From NCBI RefSeq assembly GCF_003293745.1, contig NZ_PTLZ01000001.1, positions 620,001 through 684,000 of the forward strand: 64,000 nt of DNA, in the 5' to 3' direction. The position numbers were made by a program, and so were the translations under genes. This stretch comes from Herminiimonas fonticola. Lineage in GTDB: Bacteria > Pseudomonadota > Gammaproteobacteria > Burkholderiales > Burkholderiaceae_D. Every line of letters begins with the position of its first letter. Position 1 is the first letter of the stretch. Positions 8,252 to 15,937 of the stretch are shown here, piece after piece. The notes beneath the pieces are model-generated. The model was not told the origin of the DNA. It did no database searches and was given only the letters and a program-made list of their open reading frames with translations.

Positions 8252-9316
8252 CTAGTGTATTGCGGAAACGTTCAGGCTGGTCAGCGTCATGTCGAGGTAA
8301 TCGCCATTGGTTTCGGTGTAGCGCAAGCGCACCGGATACCAGTTTTGATCCGGCGCCAGCCAGATATCCAGCTTTTGCTCGTGTGAACCAACGCGCGGTG
8401 CGCGCGCGACGTGCCATGCGCGTGTGCTGATGCCATCTATCGTAATGTCTTCCTGACCGATGATCAGAATTTGCCAGGTTTCTGCATTGCGTGTGCCAGC
8501 GACGAAGAGATCGATGCTGCTGCCTGCAATGAATTTGCCGCTATCGCCACGCCCTATGCCAGCCAGTTGCCAGACGATGCTGGCTCTATCCTGTTCGCCG
8601 CCGGTACGCGGGTAAGACAGGGTTGATGAAGAGAAGCTGATTGTATTGCGTTCGCGATGGAAGTGCGTATTGGTCTCTGCCTTGCGAAAACGTTTTTCGC
8701 TGTAGAGCTCGGGCGCTATCCCTATGTCTTCAATGGTGCCGCTGCTTTGAAAGCGCAGAGCAGTAATGAATAGCACGCCAAATTCGCCGTTCACCGTGTA
8801 CTTGCTACCGTCTGTATGCCAGCTGATGGTGCCGCTGCCATACATGGGCGCGCTTTCTTGTGAAATTTTTTGCACGTCGTATTTCAGGTCGGCTGAAGGC
8901 GGCAAATCAATGTTGTAGTTGATTGCTTGCGAGTCGGTGTCTGTCGGCTCCAGATTTTCTTGTGCTGCGAGTTCGTCTGCGAGCGAGACTTCGGCTTGCG
9001 CAGCCACAACCTCGGTGCTCGCTGGCGGCAGCGCAGGTGATTGAACGATGCGCGGTGTGGCGGTGCGTGCCGGAGCTTTGGGTTTGACTGGTTTGGCTGC
9101 AGCCTTGATTACCGGCTTCGGCGGTGGTGCTTCCAGTGTTGCCGCAATGACGGTGGTGTTTTCTGGAGCCGAGGGTTTGGGGAAAACAATCGCGCCACTG
9201 AACCAGCTGATTGCGATCAAATGCAAGATGACTGCAGCGATCAATACTGACAAACGGCGCAAGCGTGTGCGCGAAGGTTTGTCTTGTGCTGAGCTTGAGG
9301 GTAGATCCATAGTCAT
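8252..9316 (-). CDS. Membrane-anchored DUF3108 protein with TonB-like linker
   Basis: 354-residue paralogue of the neighbouring DUF3108 protein. Residues 1-20 are cytosolic and basic, and one membrane helix spans about 23-45. A Pro/Lys/Ala-rich linker follows (about 46-105, including PPPKPVIKAAAKPVKPK) and resembles the periplasm-spanning region of TonB or TolA. The DUF3108 domain occupies the C-terminal 220 residues (SGTISWHTDG, EKRFRKAETNTHFHRE, GGEQDRASIVWQLA, LDIWLAPDQNWYPVRLRYTE). Start at 9316, with an alternative ATG at 9310. The frame stays open far upstream, but that stretch is antisense to the next gene. Function unknown. Confidence 0.8.
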   Translation of the reverse strand: MTMDLPSSSAQDKPSRTRLRRLSVLIAAVILHLIAISWFSGAIVFPKPSAPENTTVIAATLEAPPPKPVIKAAAKPVKPKAPARTATPRIVQSPALPPASTEVVAAQAEVSLADELAAQENLEPTDTDSQAINYNIDLPPSADLKYDVQKISQESAPMYGSGTISWHTDGSKYTVNGEFGVLFITALRFQSSGTIEDIGIAPELYSEKRFRKAETNTHFHRERNTISFSSSTLSYPRTGGEQDRASIVWQLAGIGRGDSGKFIAGSSIDLFVAGTRNAETWQILIIGQEDITIDGISTRAWHVARAPRVGSHEQKLDIWLAPDQNWYPVRLRYTETNGDYLDMTLTSLNVSAIH

Positions 9317-9403
9317 GTCAGCAGTGTAAACGCAAGACCAGAGATTCGGTGCACAAGCAGGGACATGGGGTGCCGCGTAAAATGCTGTCTTTGGAAAGTA
9401 CCT

Positions 9404-10672
9404 ATGCAAAGCAAAAGAATTCTGGCTGCAGCCATGATGTGTCTGGTCGTCACCACGGCATACTCTGCAGAAGCTATCCGTATCGGCATGATAGAAGGCA
9501 TGTCGGGCACATTCGCCAATGCAGGCGAGGCCGTTGCGCGCAATCTGCAGTTTGCAATTGCTACCGTTAACGCGCGGGGCGGTGTCAAATTGGCGGATGG
9601 CAGACATCCGCTGGCGCTGGAGATTTTCGACAACAAGCAAGGTGTTGAAGAATCTCTGATCGAATTCAAACGCCTGACCGATAAACACATCGCCTTCGTG
9701 GCGCAAGGCAATAGCTCTGCGATTGCCAGTGCATTGGTCGAAGCGGTAGACAAACACAATCAGCGCGCGCCCGATAATCGCGTGCTGTTTCTCAACTATT
9801 CCGCAGTCGATCCAGCTTTGACGAATGATAAGTGCAGCTACTGGCATTTTCGTTTCGATGCGAATGCCGATATGCGCATGCATGCGTTGACCGAGGTCAT
9901 CAAAGGCGATGCGCGCGCCAAACGTATTTATCTGATCGGGCAGGATTACAGCTTCGGTCGCATGGTGGCGCAAACTGCACGCAGCCAATTGGCTGCCAAG
10001 CGCCCCGACATAGCGATCGTTGGCGATGAGTTGCATCCTATAGGCAAGATCAAGGATTTCGCACCCTATATAGCCAAGATCAAGGCGAGTGGTGCCGATG
10101 CAGTGATCACAGGCAACTGGGGCAATGATCTGACCTTGCTGGTGAAGGCTGCCAAGGAGTTTGGCTTGAGCGCCAAGTTCTATACTTTTTACGGCAACAG
10201 TCTGAGCGCACCAGCCGCGATAGGCGACGCTGGCGTGGATAAAGTGCGTGCGGTCGCGGAATGGCACCCAAATGCAGGTGCCGGCCTTGCGCAATCACCT
10301 AGCGACCGTTTTTATCAAAACTTTCTGCAACGTTACCCGCAGCCCAAGGATGATTACGTACTATTGCGCATGCATGTGATGATAGAGATGCTGATCGCCG
10401 CGATTGAAAAAGCCGGTACGACTGAAGCGAATGCAGTGGCAAAAGCACTGGAAGGTGCGCGGTATCGCAATGCATTTCATGACGCGTCTATGCGTGCTGC
10501 CGATCATCAACTGATCCAGCCTTTGTATGTTTCCGTCATGCGCAAAAAATCGACGGATGGCATACGCTTCGATAACGAAGGCAGTGGCTACGGTTTCAAG
10601 ACGGAACTTTATTTGCCTGCAGTCAGTACGGTTTTGCCGACCAGTTGCCGCATGCAAAGACCAAGGTACTAG
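9404..10672 (+). CDS. ABC-type substrate-binding protein, LIV family
   Basis: 422-residue periplasmic binding protein. The signal peptide ends about AYSAEA. The mature sequence opens IRIGMIEGMSGTFANAGE, with VNARGGVKLADGRHPLALEIFDNKQ as the family's ligand loop. Later HFRFDANADMRMHALTEVI and GADAVITGNWGNDL fit receptor-family ligand-binding folds. The C-terminal sequence keeps several Cys and Tyr residues unlike its homologue at 3216-4346, so the two are not a recent duplication. No transporter genes are adjacent. It is divergent from the DUF3108 gene across an 87-nt region. Ligand unknown. Confidence 0.85.
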   Translation: MQSKRILAAAMMCLVVTTAYSAEAIRIGMIEGMSGTFANAGEAVARNLQFAIATVNARGGVKLADGRHPLALEIFDNKQGVEESLIEFKRLTDKHIAFVAQGNSSAIASALVEAVDKHNQRAPDNRVLFLNYSAVDPALTNDKCSYWHFRFDANADMRMHALTEVIKGDARAKRIYLIGQDYSFGRMVAQTARSQLAAKRPDIAIVGDELHPIGKIKDFAPYIAKIKASGADAVITGNWGNDLTLLVKAAKEFGLSAKFYTFYGNSLSAPAAIGDAGVDKVRAVAEWHPNAGAGLAQSPSDRFYQNFLQRYPQPKDDYVLLRMHVMIEMLIAAIEKAGTTEANAVAKALEGARYRNAFHDASMRAADHQLIQPLYVSVMRKKSTDGIRFDNEGSGYGFKTELYLPAVSTVLPTSCRMQRPRY

Positions 10673-10745
10673 GATATTCATCTTTCTCTGCTAAGCTGGG
10701 TTTGTAGCGCAGGCTTTTCATCGTGTCTTTTTTTGGAGGTGTAGC

Positions 10746-11336
10746 GTGACCCAATCCAATATGCCCAATCTTCCCGGTTTCGACGCGATGGCCGATACGC
10801 TGGAGTTCGTTAAAAATATGTGGGGTGGCGTGCAGGCGACCTCGGGAATTCCGATGCCCACTTTATCGCTGGAAGATGTCAACAAGCAGATCGCCGATCT
10901 AAAAGCAGTTGAGTCGTGGCTCAACGTCAACATGAATATGTTGCGCGGAACAATACAGGCGCTGGAAGTGCAAAGCGCGACGATCACTACGCTGAATGCA
11001 ATGGGCGCGACATTTGGTGCGCAAATGAAGCCTGATGCGGCGGCGCCAGGGGGCGCATCAAATACTACGAGCAGCGCTTCGTCTGCAGATGCTTTTACTC
11101 AAAATACCAATCCTGCCGCCGACCAGAATCCCCTGTATGTGAATGCCGCGGCAGATGCAGCGACAGCGTGGTGGTCTGCGCTGCAGACGCAGTTCAATCA
11201 GGCAGTGAGTAATGTAATGGCAGACGAGACATCGGCCAAAGCCAGGAATACAGCGCCGGCAAAACCCTCTGCCAAATCCTCAGCTACTGCAGCGAAAACC
11301 GCAGTTAAAAAACGTTCGCCTGCTGCCAAATCCTGA
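10746..11336 (+). CDS. phaM: PhaM-like PHA granule-associated protein
   Basis: 196-residue protein. The N-terminal 90 residues (FDAMADTLEFVKNMWGG, then MPTLSLEDVNKQIADLKAVESWL and LNMNMLRGTIQALEVQ in similar wording) match the helical PhaM region that binds PHB synthase. The middle is low complexity. The tail is Lys/Ala/Pro-rich (KPSAKSSATAAKTAVKKRS), like the histone-type DNA-binding tail of PhaM, which ties polyhydroxybutyrate granules to the nucleoid. A strong ribosome site (TTGGAGGTGTAGC) precedes the ATG. No phaC or phaB lies nearby. The assignment rests on recalled family features. Confidence 0.78.
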   Translation: MTQSNMPNLPGFDAMADTLEFVKNMWGGVQATSGIPMPTLSLEDVNKQIADLKAVESWLNVNMNMLRGTIQALEVQSATITTLNAMGATFGAQMKPDAAAPGGASNTTSSASSADAFTQNTNPAADQNPLYVNAAADAATAWWSALQTQFNQAVSNVMADETSAKARNTAPAKPSAKSSATAAKTAVKKRSPAAKS

Positions 11337-11350
11337 CGCTGCCTTCAAGT

Positions 11351-12598
11351 TCAATTTTTGTCTGCAACTTTTGTAGTCGTTCCTGCTACACGTAGATGTT
11401 GCGCAATCCAGATCGTGAGTACGCCGCAGGCGACGGCAATATAACCGACTATATCGTAATGGTTGATTTGTCCGCTGGGCGTGCGCGTGATAATCAAGCC
11501 GGCAACCAGCGTTGCCAATCCTGACGACAGCATCTGCACCGAAGACACCAGGCTCATGAAGGTGCCGCGCACTTGCGGCGCGGGCACCGCACTGACCATT
11601 GCCATCCCCGGCACCATGCGGCCAGGCACCAGAATAAAGAACAGCGTCGAGTTAATCAGTACCAGCCACCATGCGACCGGGAATAGATGCGTGGTGATCA
11701 GCAATGGAACAAACGACGCCAGCGCCACCCATCGGAATATTTTCAGCTTGCCGTGCTTGTCCGACATTCTGCCTATCAATTGCGAAGTAAAGAAGGTGGC
11801 CGCGCCGCCGCATAAATAAATCACGGTGATGAACGATTCCGTCATGCCGACATTGCTGGTCAGATAAATAGGGATGTACGGGATCACAGTAAAGCCGGCC
11901 ATCATGATCAATGCGATGAATGCGAATGCAGTCAAATGGCTGGGTTCTTTGGCCACGGCGTACAACTGCTGGAAAACATTTCCCACTCGTTTGCTGTGCA
12001 GATGCGCAGTCAGATTAGGCAGTAATTTGTAGCCGATGATCCAGAAAGTTGACGCCAGCAAGACAATGAAGAAGAAGGGTGCGCGCCAGCCGATATCAGT
12101 GAAGGTCGATGCCAATAGCAAGCCGAGTGGAACGCCTGCCACTGTCGACATCGAGAAGGCAGTCATCACCGTTCCCATGGCCTTGCCGCGTCTTTCGAAT
12201 GGAATCACATCTGCCACCATGGTTTGCACCAGTGCGCCGAGTATGCCGCCGAATGCACCGGCCAATGCGCGTGCGATCAGTAACGCGGTGTAATTCGGCG
12301 CGAGGCCGCAACACAAGGTCGCAATGATGAACAAGGCATACAGCGTCAGCATCAGCTTGCGTCTGTCAAAGCGATCGATATACGTCGCAGCCAGCAGACT
12401 GGATGCGGCAGCGGTCAGCGTATAGGACGATAGCAACAAGCCGAACTGATGTGTGTCGATGTGCAAGACCCGGATCAGTTGCGGACCGAGCGGCATCATG
12501 ATCATGAAATCGAGTATGTGCGTGAATTGTATGCCGGCGATAGTCAGCAGGAACAGACGTTCGTTCTTTACTAAAGGTGGTGGTGAGGCTGATTGCAA
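11351..12598 (-). CDS. MFS transporter, drug/arabinose efflux type
   Basis: 415-residue inner-membrane protein with about 12 hydrophobic segments. Motif A-like DRFDRRKLM lies between helices 2 and 3, and a second copy, GRMSDKHGKLKIFR, lies between helices 8 and 9, so the two six-helix halves are visible. GLAPNYTALLIARALAGAFGG and FSMSTVAGVPLGLLL match the DHA1 efflux subfamily. The substrate cannot be deduced. It is convergent with phaM and divergent from the TauE gene. Confidence 0.85.
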   Translation of the reverse strand: MQSASPPPLVKNERLFLLTIAGIQFTHILDFMIMMPLGPQLIRVLHIDTHQFGLLLSSYTLTAAASSLLAATYIDRFDRRKLMLTLYALFIIATLCCGLAPNYTALLIARALAGAFGGILGALVQTMVADVIPFERRGKAMGTVMTAFSMSTVAGVPLGLLLASTFTDIGWRAPFFFIVLLASTFWIIGYKLLPNLTAHLHSKRVGNVFQQLYAVAKEPSHLTAFAFIALIMMAGFTVIPYIPIYLTSNVGMTESFITVIYLCGGAATFFTSQLIGRMSDKHGKLKIFRWVALASFVPLLITTHLFPVAWWLVLINSTLFFILVPGRMVPGMAMVSAVPAPQVRGTFMSLVSSVQMLSSGLATLVAGLIITRTPSGQINHYDIVGYIAVACGVLTIWIAQHLRVAGTTTKVADKN

Positions 12599-12910
12599 AG
12601 AGGGTTTACCGGTTGGGATTTTAATGGGCGAATTCGGCTAGATAGCTCGCTGATATTTATTGTTAAAAAGTCAGTGTGCGCATGCCATACAACGATATTC
12701 TGTGTGGACTAGTCTAGCGGGTTTGCAGCAGACTTGCTGAGAGGGCTTAAGCAATCAGAAATTTAATGATGGCTATCGTATAGTGTCGCTTGTGCTTGCC
12801 GTCGATAGCAATCGACCGGGCGAATATTGTATAAATGAAAATGAGGCAGATCGCATGCAAGCAATGATGAGCAAGTTGTTCAACGCGGACGCAAGTATCG
12901 AGGTGCGATC
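12599..12910. other. 312-nt divergent intergenic region
   Basis: Holds the promoters of the MFS gene (leftward) and of the permease gene (rightward). A small hairpin (GTCGAT-AGCA-ATCGAC) lies near 12800. An AT-rich TATTGTATAAAT occurs shortly before the small leader ORF at 12855. I see no clear operator and no RNA gene. Confidence 0.4.
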
Positions 12911-12914
12911 ATGA
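12855..12914 (+). CDS. Possible 19-residue leader peptide before the permease
   Basis: Tiny ORF MQAMMSKLFNADASIEVRS with a GAGG-like sequence upstream. Its TGA overlaps the ATG of the permease gene (ATGATG junction), so ribosomes could re-initiate on the permease start. It has no regulatory codon run such as repeated His or Trp. It may be fortuitous. Confidence 0.22.
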   Translation: MQAMMSKLFNADASIEVRS

Positions 12915-13705
12915 TGTGGTTTGGTGCTTACGTTCTTGCTGGTGCATTTGTCGGTGTGCTGGCTGGTTTGCTTGGCATAGGTGGCGGCATGACATTGGTA
13001 CCGGTCATGGCGGCTTTGTTCGCTGCTCAGCATTTTGCGCCGGATCACATCGTGCACATGGCATTGGCTACCTGCATGGCCTCGATTGCATTCACCTCCG
13101 GCTCCAGCGTACGTGAGCATCTTAAATTCGACGGCGTTGATTTCAACATCGTGAAGCGGATGACGCCGGGTTTGGTGCTCGGTAGTTTGCTGGCTACTTC
13201 TGTATCGGCCTGGATTCCACAGCGTCATTTGGCATTGAGTTTTGCTGTGATTGTGTTCTTTGGTGCGACGCAAATCTTGTTGAATAAAAAACCGAAAGCC
13301 GCACGTTCATTACCTTCTGCCGGCCCCTTGTTCTTTGTTGGTCTGGTGATCGGCATCATCGCCGGGCTGGTTTCTGCCGGTGGTGCATTCCTGACGATCC
13401 CATTCATGTTGTGGTGTGGTGTACCTATGAAGAAAACCATAGGCACAGGCGCGATGATGGGGATTCCGCTGGCGGTGGTGGGCACGATAGGCTACATCAT
13501 CTCAGGCTGGAATGTTCCCGGTTTGCCATCTGATGCCGTTGGCTTCATTTCGATTATTGCGCTGGTCGGTATTGTCTGTGGCAGTGTGGTCACGGCGCCG
13601 TTCGGCGCGCGCCTTGCGCACCGTTTGCCGGTGCCGATATTGAAACGCATTTTTGCCTGCCTGCTGTATGTGCTGGCAGCCAAGATGCTGTGGACTTATT
13701 GGTAG
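12911..13705 (+). CDS. TauE/SafE-family sulfite/anion permease
   Basis: 264-residue polytopic membrane protein, about eight helices. The duplicated family motif appears as GVLAGLLGIGGGMTLVPVM at residues 16-34 and as IAGLVSAGGAFLTIPFML at about 150-170. The family exports sulfite, sulfoacetate or related organic anions. No sulfur-metabolism gene is next to it, so the substrate is open. Two consecutive ATGs mark the start; the first overlaps the stop of a possible leader ORF. Confidence 0.87.
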   Translation: MMWFGAYVLAGAFVGVLAGLLGIGGGMTLVPVMAALFAAQHFAPDHIVHMALATCMASIAFTSGSSVREHLKFDGVDFNIVKRMTPGLVLGSLLATSVSAWIPQRHLALSFAVIVFFGATQILLNKKPKAARSLPSAGPLFFVGLVIGIIAGLVSAGGAFLTIPFMLWCGVPMKKTIGTGAMMGIPLAVVGTIGYIISGWNVPGLPSDAVGFISIIALVGIVCGSVVTAPFGARLAHRLPVPILKRIFACLLYVLAAKMLWTYW

Positions 13706-13717
13706 AAATCAGATGAC

Positions 13718-13778
13718 GTCTACCGACTCGAGATGGTTTGAGCCGGTAGACAAAGCTGATACGTGATCAATATTGATC
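13718..13778. terminator. Hairpin and palindrome between convergent genes
   Basis: GTCTACCG-A-CTC at 13718-13729 pairs with GAG-C-CGGTAGAC ending at 13751 (11 pairs, one mismatch, 10-nt loop). A perfect 14-bp palindrome GATCAATATTGATC follows at 13765-13778. The position between the stops of two convergent genes suggests termination, but there is no U-tract. Confidence 0.4.
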
Positions 13779-13789
13779 GCGGTGCCTGA

Positions 13790-14251
13790 TCAATTTTTGC
13801 GAGAGAATTTTTCTGCGAGTTGACTGAGTTTGTCAGCGCGCATGCGCTCGGCTTCTTCGGCTTGTTTTTTCGCTGCTTCAGCTTTGCGCTGGGTTTCTTC
13901 CGCCTGACGTTGCGCCTTGCGTTGATCTGCATTTTTCTTGAAACGTTCTTTCAAGGTCGTCGTCGCATGGTTGCGATGCACGTCGGTGACTTCATCCGCT
14001 TGCGAGCCGTCCAGATTGAAACGCACGGTGGCTTTTTCCATCCCCTTCAGATAACGCAGCGAATTGGTGTGTATGCCAAGTGCGGTACGCAAGGCTTTAC
14101 GGCTGACGTCAGGGGTTAGCGCGATCAATTGCTTGTCGATGCCAATAGCCAAGGGTTGGAATTCACCAAAAACGGTGAATTTTTCCTGCAGCTCTTTGAG
14201 CAGAACACGGGCGGATTGAAACGGATTAGGCGTTGGTTCGGTAGTCGTCAT
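13790..14251 (-). CDS. ProQ/FinO-domain RNA-binding protein
   Basis: 153-residue protein. The FinO/ProQ fold covers about residues 10-105: PLAIGIDKQLIAL, LRTALGIHTNSLRYLKGM and RFNLDGSQADEVT are family landmarks. FinO/ProQ proteins bind structured small RNAs and mRNA 3' ends. A charged Lys/Glu/Ala helical tail (about 106-153, many KAQRQAEE-type heptads) could extend RNA contact or dimerise. The C-terminal Tudor-like domain of E. coli ProQ is missing, so it is a minimal form. The start at 14251 (MTTTEP) is chosen over 14266 as the shorter, family-like start. Confidence 0.86.
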   Translation of the reverse strand: MTTTEPTPNPFQSARVLLKELQEKFTVFGEFQPLAIGIDKQLIALTPDVSRKALRTALGIHTNSLRYLKGMEKATVRFNLDGSQADEVTDVHRNHATTTLKERFKKNADQRKAQRQAEETQRKAEAAKKQAEEAERMRADKLSQLAEKFSRKN

Positions 14252-14404
14252 GAAACAGTCGAGCAATGGTGAGCTAGGGTCCGCAGGATATCACGCCAGG
14301 GGCTGATTGCCTGCTTTGCGTGTTTTTATCTGAGCGCAGGACGACGGAAGTTATGGCAACGTGTACAGTGTGCGCACGAATTATTCAGCTTATGACGAGA
14401 TGCA

Positions 14405-14815
14405 ATGATGTATGAAGATGACGAAAAAAGTTACGACGAGCCTATTGAGCGGCCCTGGATTGTTTTAAAAACCACCTATGACGTGGAAACATGGATAGAT
14501 CATCAAAATCGAGCGATCCAGCAATTAATCAGTAGCAACAAGGCCAGTGGTTGGGGAATTTGCTTTGGTTTGAGTGAAGGCGGCGAAATCTATTTGCATA
14601 CGACGTCGGAAGGCGATGTGCTACTGGATGTCACGCCTGAAGCGGAATGGGTCGCGCCATTGATCTCTGCTGCGACGCAAGTCGATATGCCGGCGGGGCA
14701 GATATGGGCTTTGCCCGGCGATAGGTTGACGCAATTAGTGTTTGGCTTGAGCAGCCTGATTGCGACGACTCGATTGGTAGCTGAGCATAATTTCAATATG
14801 AGGAAGCGATATTAA
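14405..14815 (+). CDS. Unrecognised 136-residue cytosolic protein
   Basis: The protein opens with an acidic stretch (MMYEDDEKSYDEP), has no signal peptide or membrane span, and has a mixed alpha/beta character with Trp-rich segments (RPWIVLKTTYDVETWID, GWGICFGLSEGGEIY, EAEWVAPL). No catalytic motif or metal site is visible. It is followed by a strong bidirectional terminator, so it is a single-gene transcript. I assign no function; it is a real gene by composition and by its isolated, well-bounded frame. Confidence 0.65.
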   Translation: MMYEDDEKSYDEPIERPWIVLKTTYDVETWIDHQNRAIQQLISSNKASGWGICFGLSEGGEIYLHTTSEGDVLLDVTPEAEWVAPLISAATQVDMPAGQIWALPGDRLTQLVFGLSSLIATTRLVAEHNFNMRKRY

Positions 14816-14878
14816 ATTCAGCGCGTGTTTTAATTTGATATCAGAATTTTGCAATCTGATTGAACAGACGAGCTGAAA

Positions 14879-14917
14879 TAAAAAAGGGCGAACCGGCATG
14901 ACCGGTTCGCCCTTTTT
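14879..14917. terminator. Bidirectional Rho-independent terminator
   Basis: AAAAAGGGCGAACCGG pairs with CCGGTTCGCCCTTTTT around a short CATGA loop, with A- and T-tracts on both sides. It serves the convergent unknown gene at 14405-14815 and the TerC-family gene. Confidence 0.92.
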
Positions 14918-14967
14918 AGCAACTGTAGAGTGACCGCCGTTGAGCATCACTCTAAAGCTTATTTACA

Positions 14968-15681
14968 TTACGCTGCAGCAGCGTGGTTGTTACGTTTGCT
15001 CAGGTAAGTGCCAACTATGACGACGCCAATTGCCAGAATCAGGCCTGGAATGCTCAGGTGGCTATGGCCGAACAATGCGAGTTCGTGGTGTGGAATGTTG
15101 GTGGCGATCCATGGGGTAACGATAGGATCCGAGAACAACATTTCGCCAGCCAGATAACCAAGCAATGCCGCGCCCAAGGTGATGATGATAGGGAATTTTT
15201 CCATCAATTTCAGCACGATTGCGCTACCGAACACGATCAACGGAACGCTGATTGCCAGACCGATCACCAACAAGGTGACATTGCCATTGGCCGCAGCAGC
15301 GACGCCGAGCACGTTATCGAGACTCATGACCAGATCGGCAACCAGAATGGTTTTGATTGCGCCCCACAGGTTGGAATGGCCTTCGATATCTTCTTCGCCG
15401 TCACCTTCGGCCAGCAATTGCACGCCGATGTAAAACAACAGAACTGCACCGATCAGTTTCAGGTACGGCAGAGTCAGCAGTTGCAATGCAAAGATGGTTA
15501 AAACGATACGCAGGATAATCGCTGCTGCGCTACCCCAGATCACAGCCATTTTCTTTTGTTTCGGTGGCAGCGACTTCGCGGCCAGCGCGATCACAACGGC
15601 GTTATCGCCGGACAGCACGATATTGATCAGAATGATGTTGCCGAGTGCGGCCCAAAATGCCGCGGTTCCTATAAATTCCAT
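14968..15681 (-). CDS. TerC-family membrane protein (YjbE type)
   Basis: 237-residue polytopic protein with about seven helices. Family landmarks are NIVLSGDNAVVIALAAKSLP near residue 20 and DLVMSLDNVLGVAAAANG near 120, the two acidic-Asn repeats that line the predicted metal path. Members of this family export manganese and help load metalloproteins outside the membrane. A GAGGA ribosome site precedes the ATG. I looked for the yybP-ykoY manganese riboswitch upstream and did not find its conserved core. The substrate is inferred from the family only. Confidence 0.87.
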   Translation of the reverse strand: MEFIGTAAFWAALGNIILINIVLSGDNAVVIALAAKSLPPKQKKMAVIWGSAAAIILRIVLTIFALQLLTLPYLKLIGAVLLFYIGVQLLAEGDGEEDIEGHSNLWGAIKTILVADLVMSLDNVLGVAAAANGNVTLLVIGLAISVPLIVFGSAIVLKLMEKFPIIITLGAALLGYLAGEMLFSDPIVTPWIATNIPHHELALFGHSHLSIPGLILAIGVVIVGTYLSKRNNHAAAA

Positions 15682-15937
15682 GTCTTCCTCAAGGTTTATT
15701 AAGCCAAAGTGGCGGTCGACGTACGACCATGTAGTTGTTGATCATCAGGAAAACCCGAAAAATCTTTTATGGCCACTACGTATTCATGTGCGCGACATTT
15801 CGCTTTAAACGGAATGCCTGCGGTTCAAGATAAAAAACACTCAAAACCGGTTGGAGAAGTTGAATTGCCTAGACAATTTGCTTCACTGCACAGGCGCAGA
15901 TTAGCGCTGCGGAACTTAATTAGTTGTGAGAATAGAG

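Noticed and set aside
9317-10294. Upstream continuation of the DUF3108 reading frame on the minus strand
   Set aside because: It is antisense to a binding-protein gene with clear family motifs and lacks coding features; the true start is at 9316.
15682-15937. yybP-ykoY manganese riboswitch before the TerC-family gene
   Set aside because: I looked on the minus strand for the conserved GGGGAGTAG-like core and paired stems and found none.
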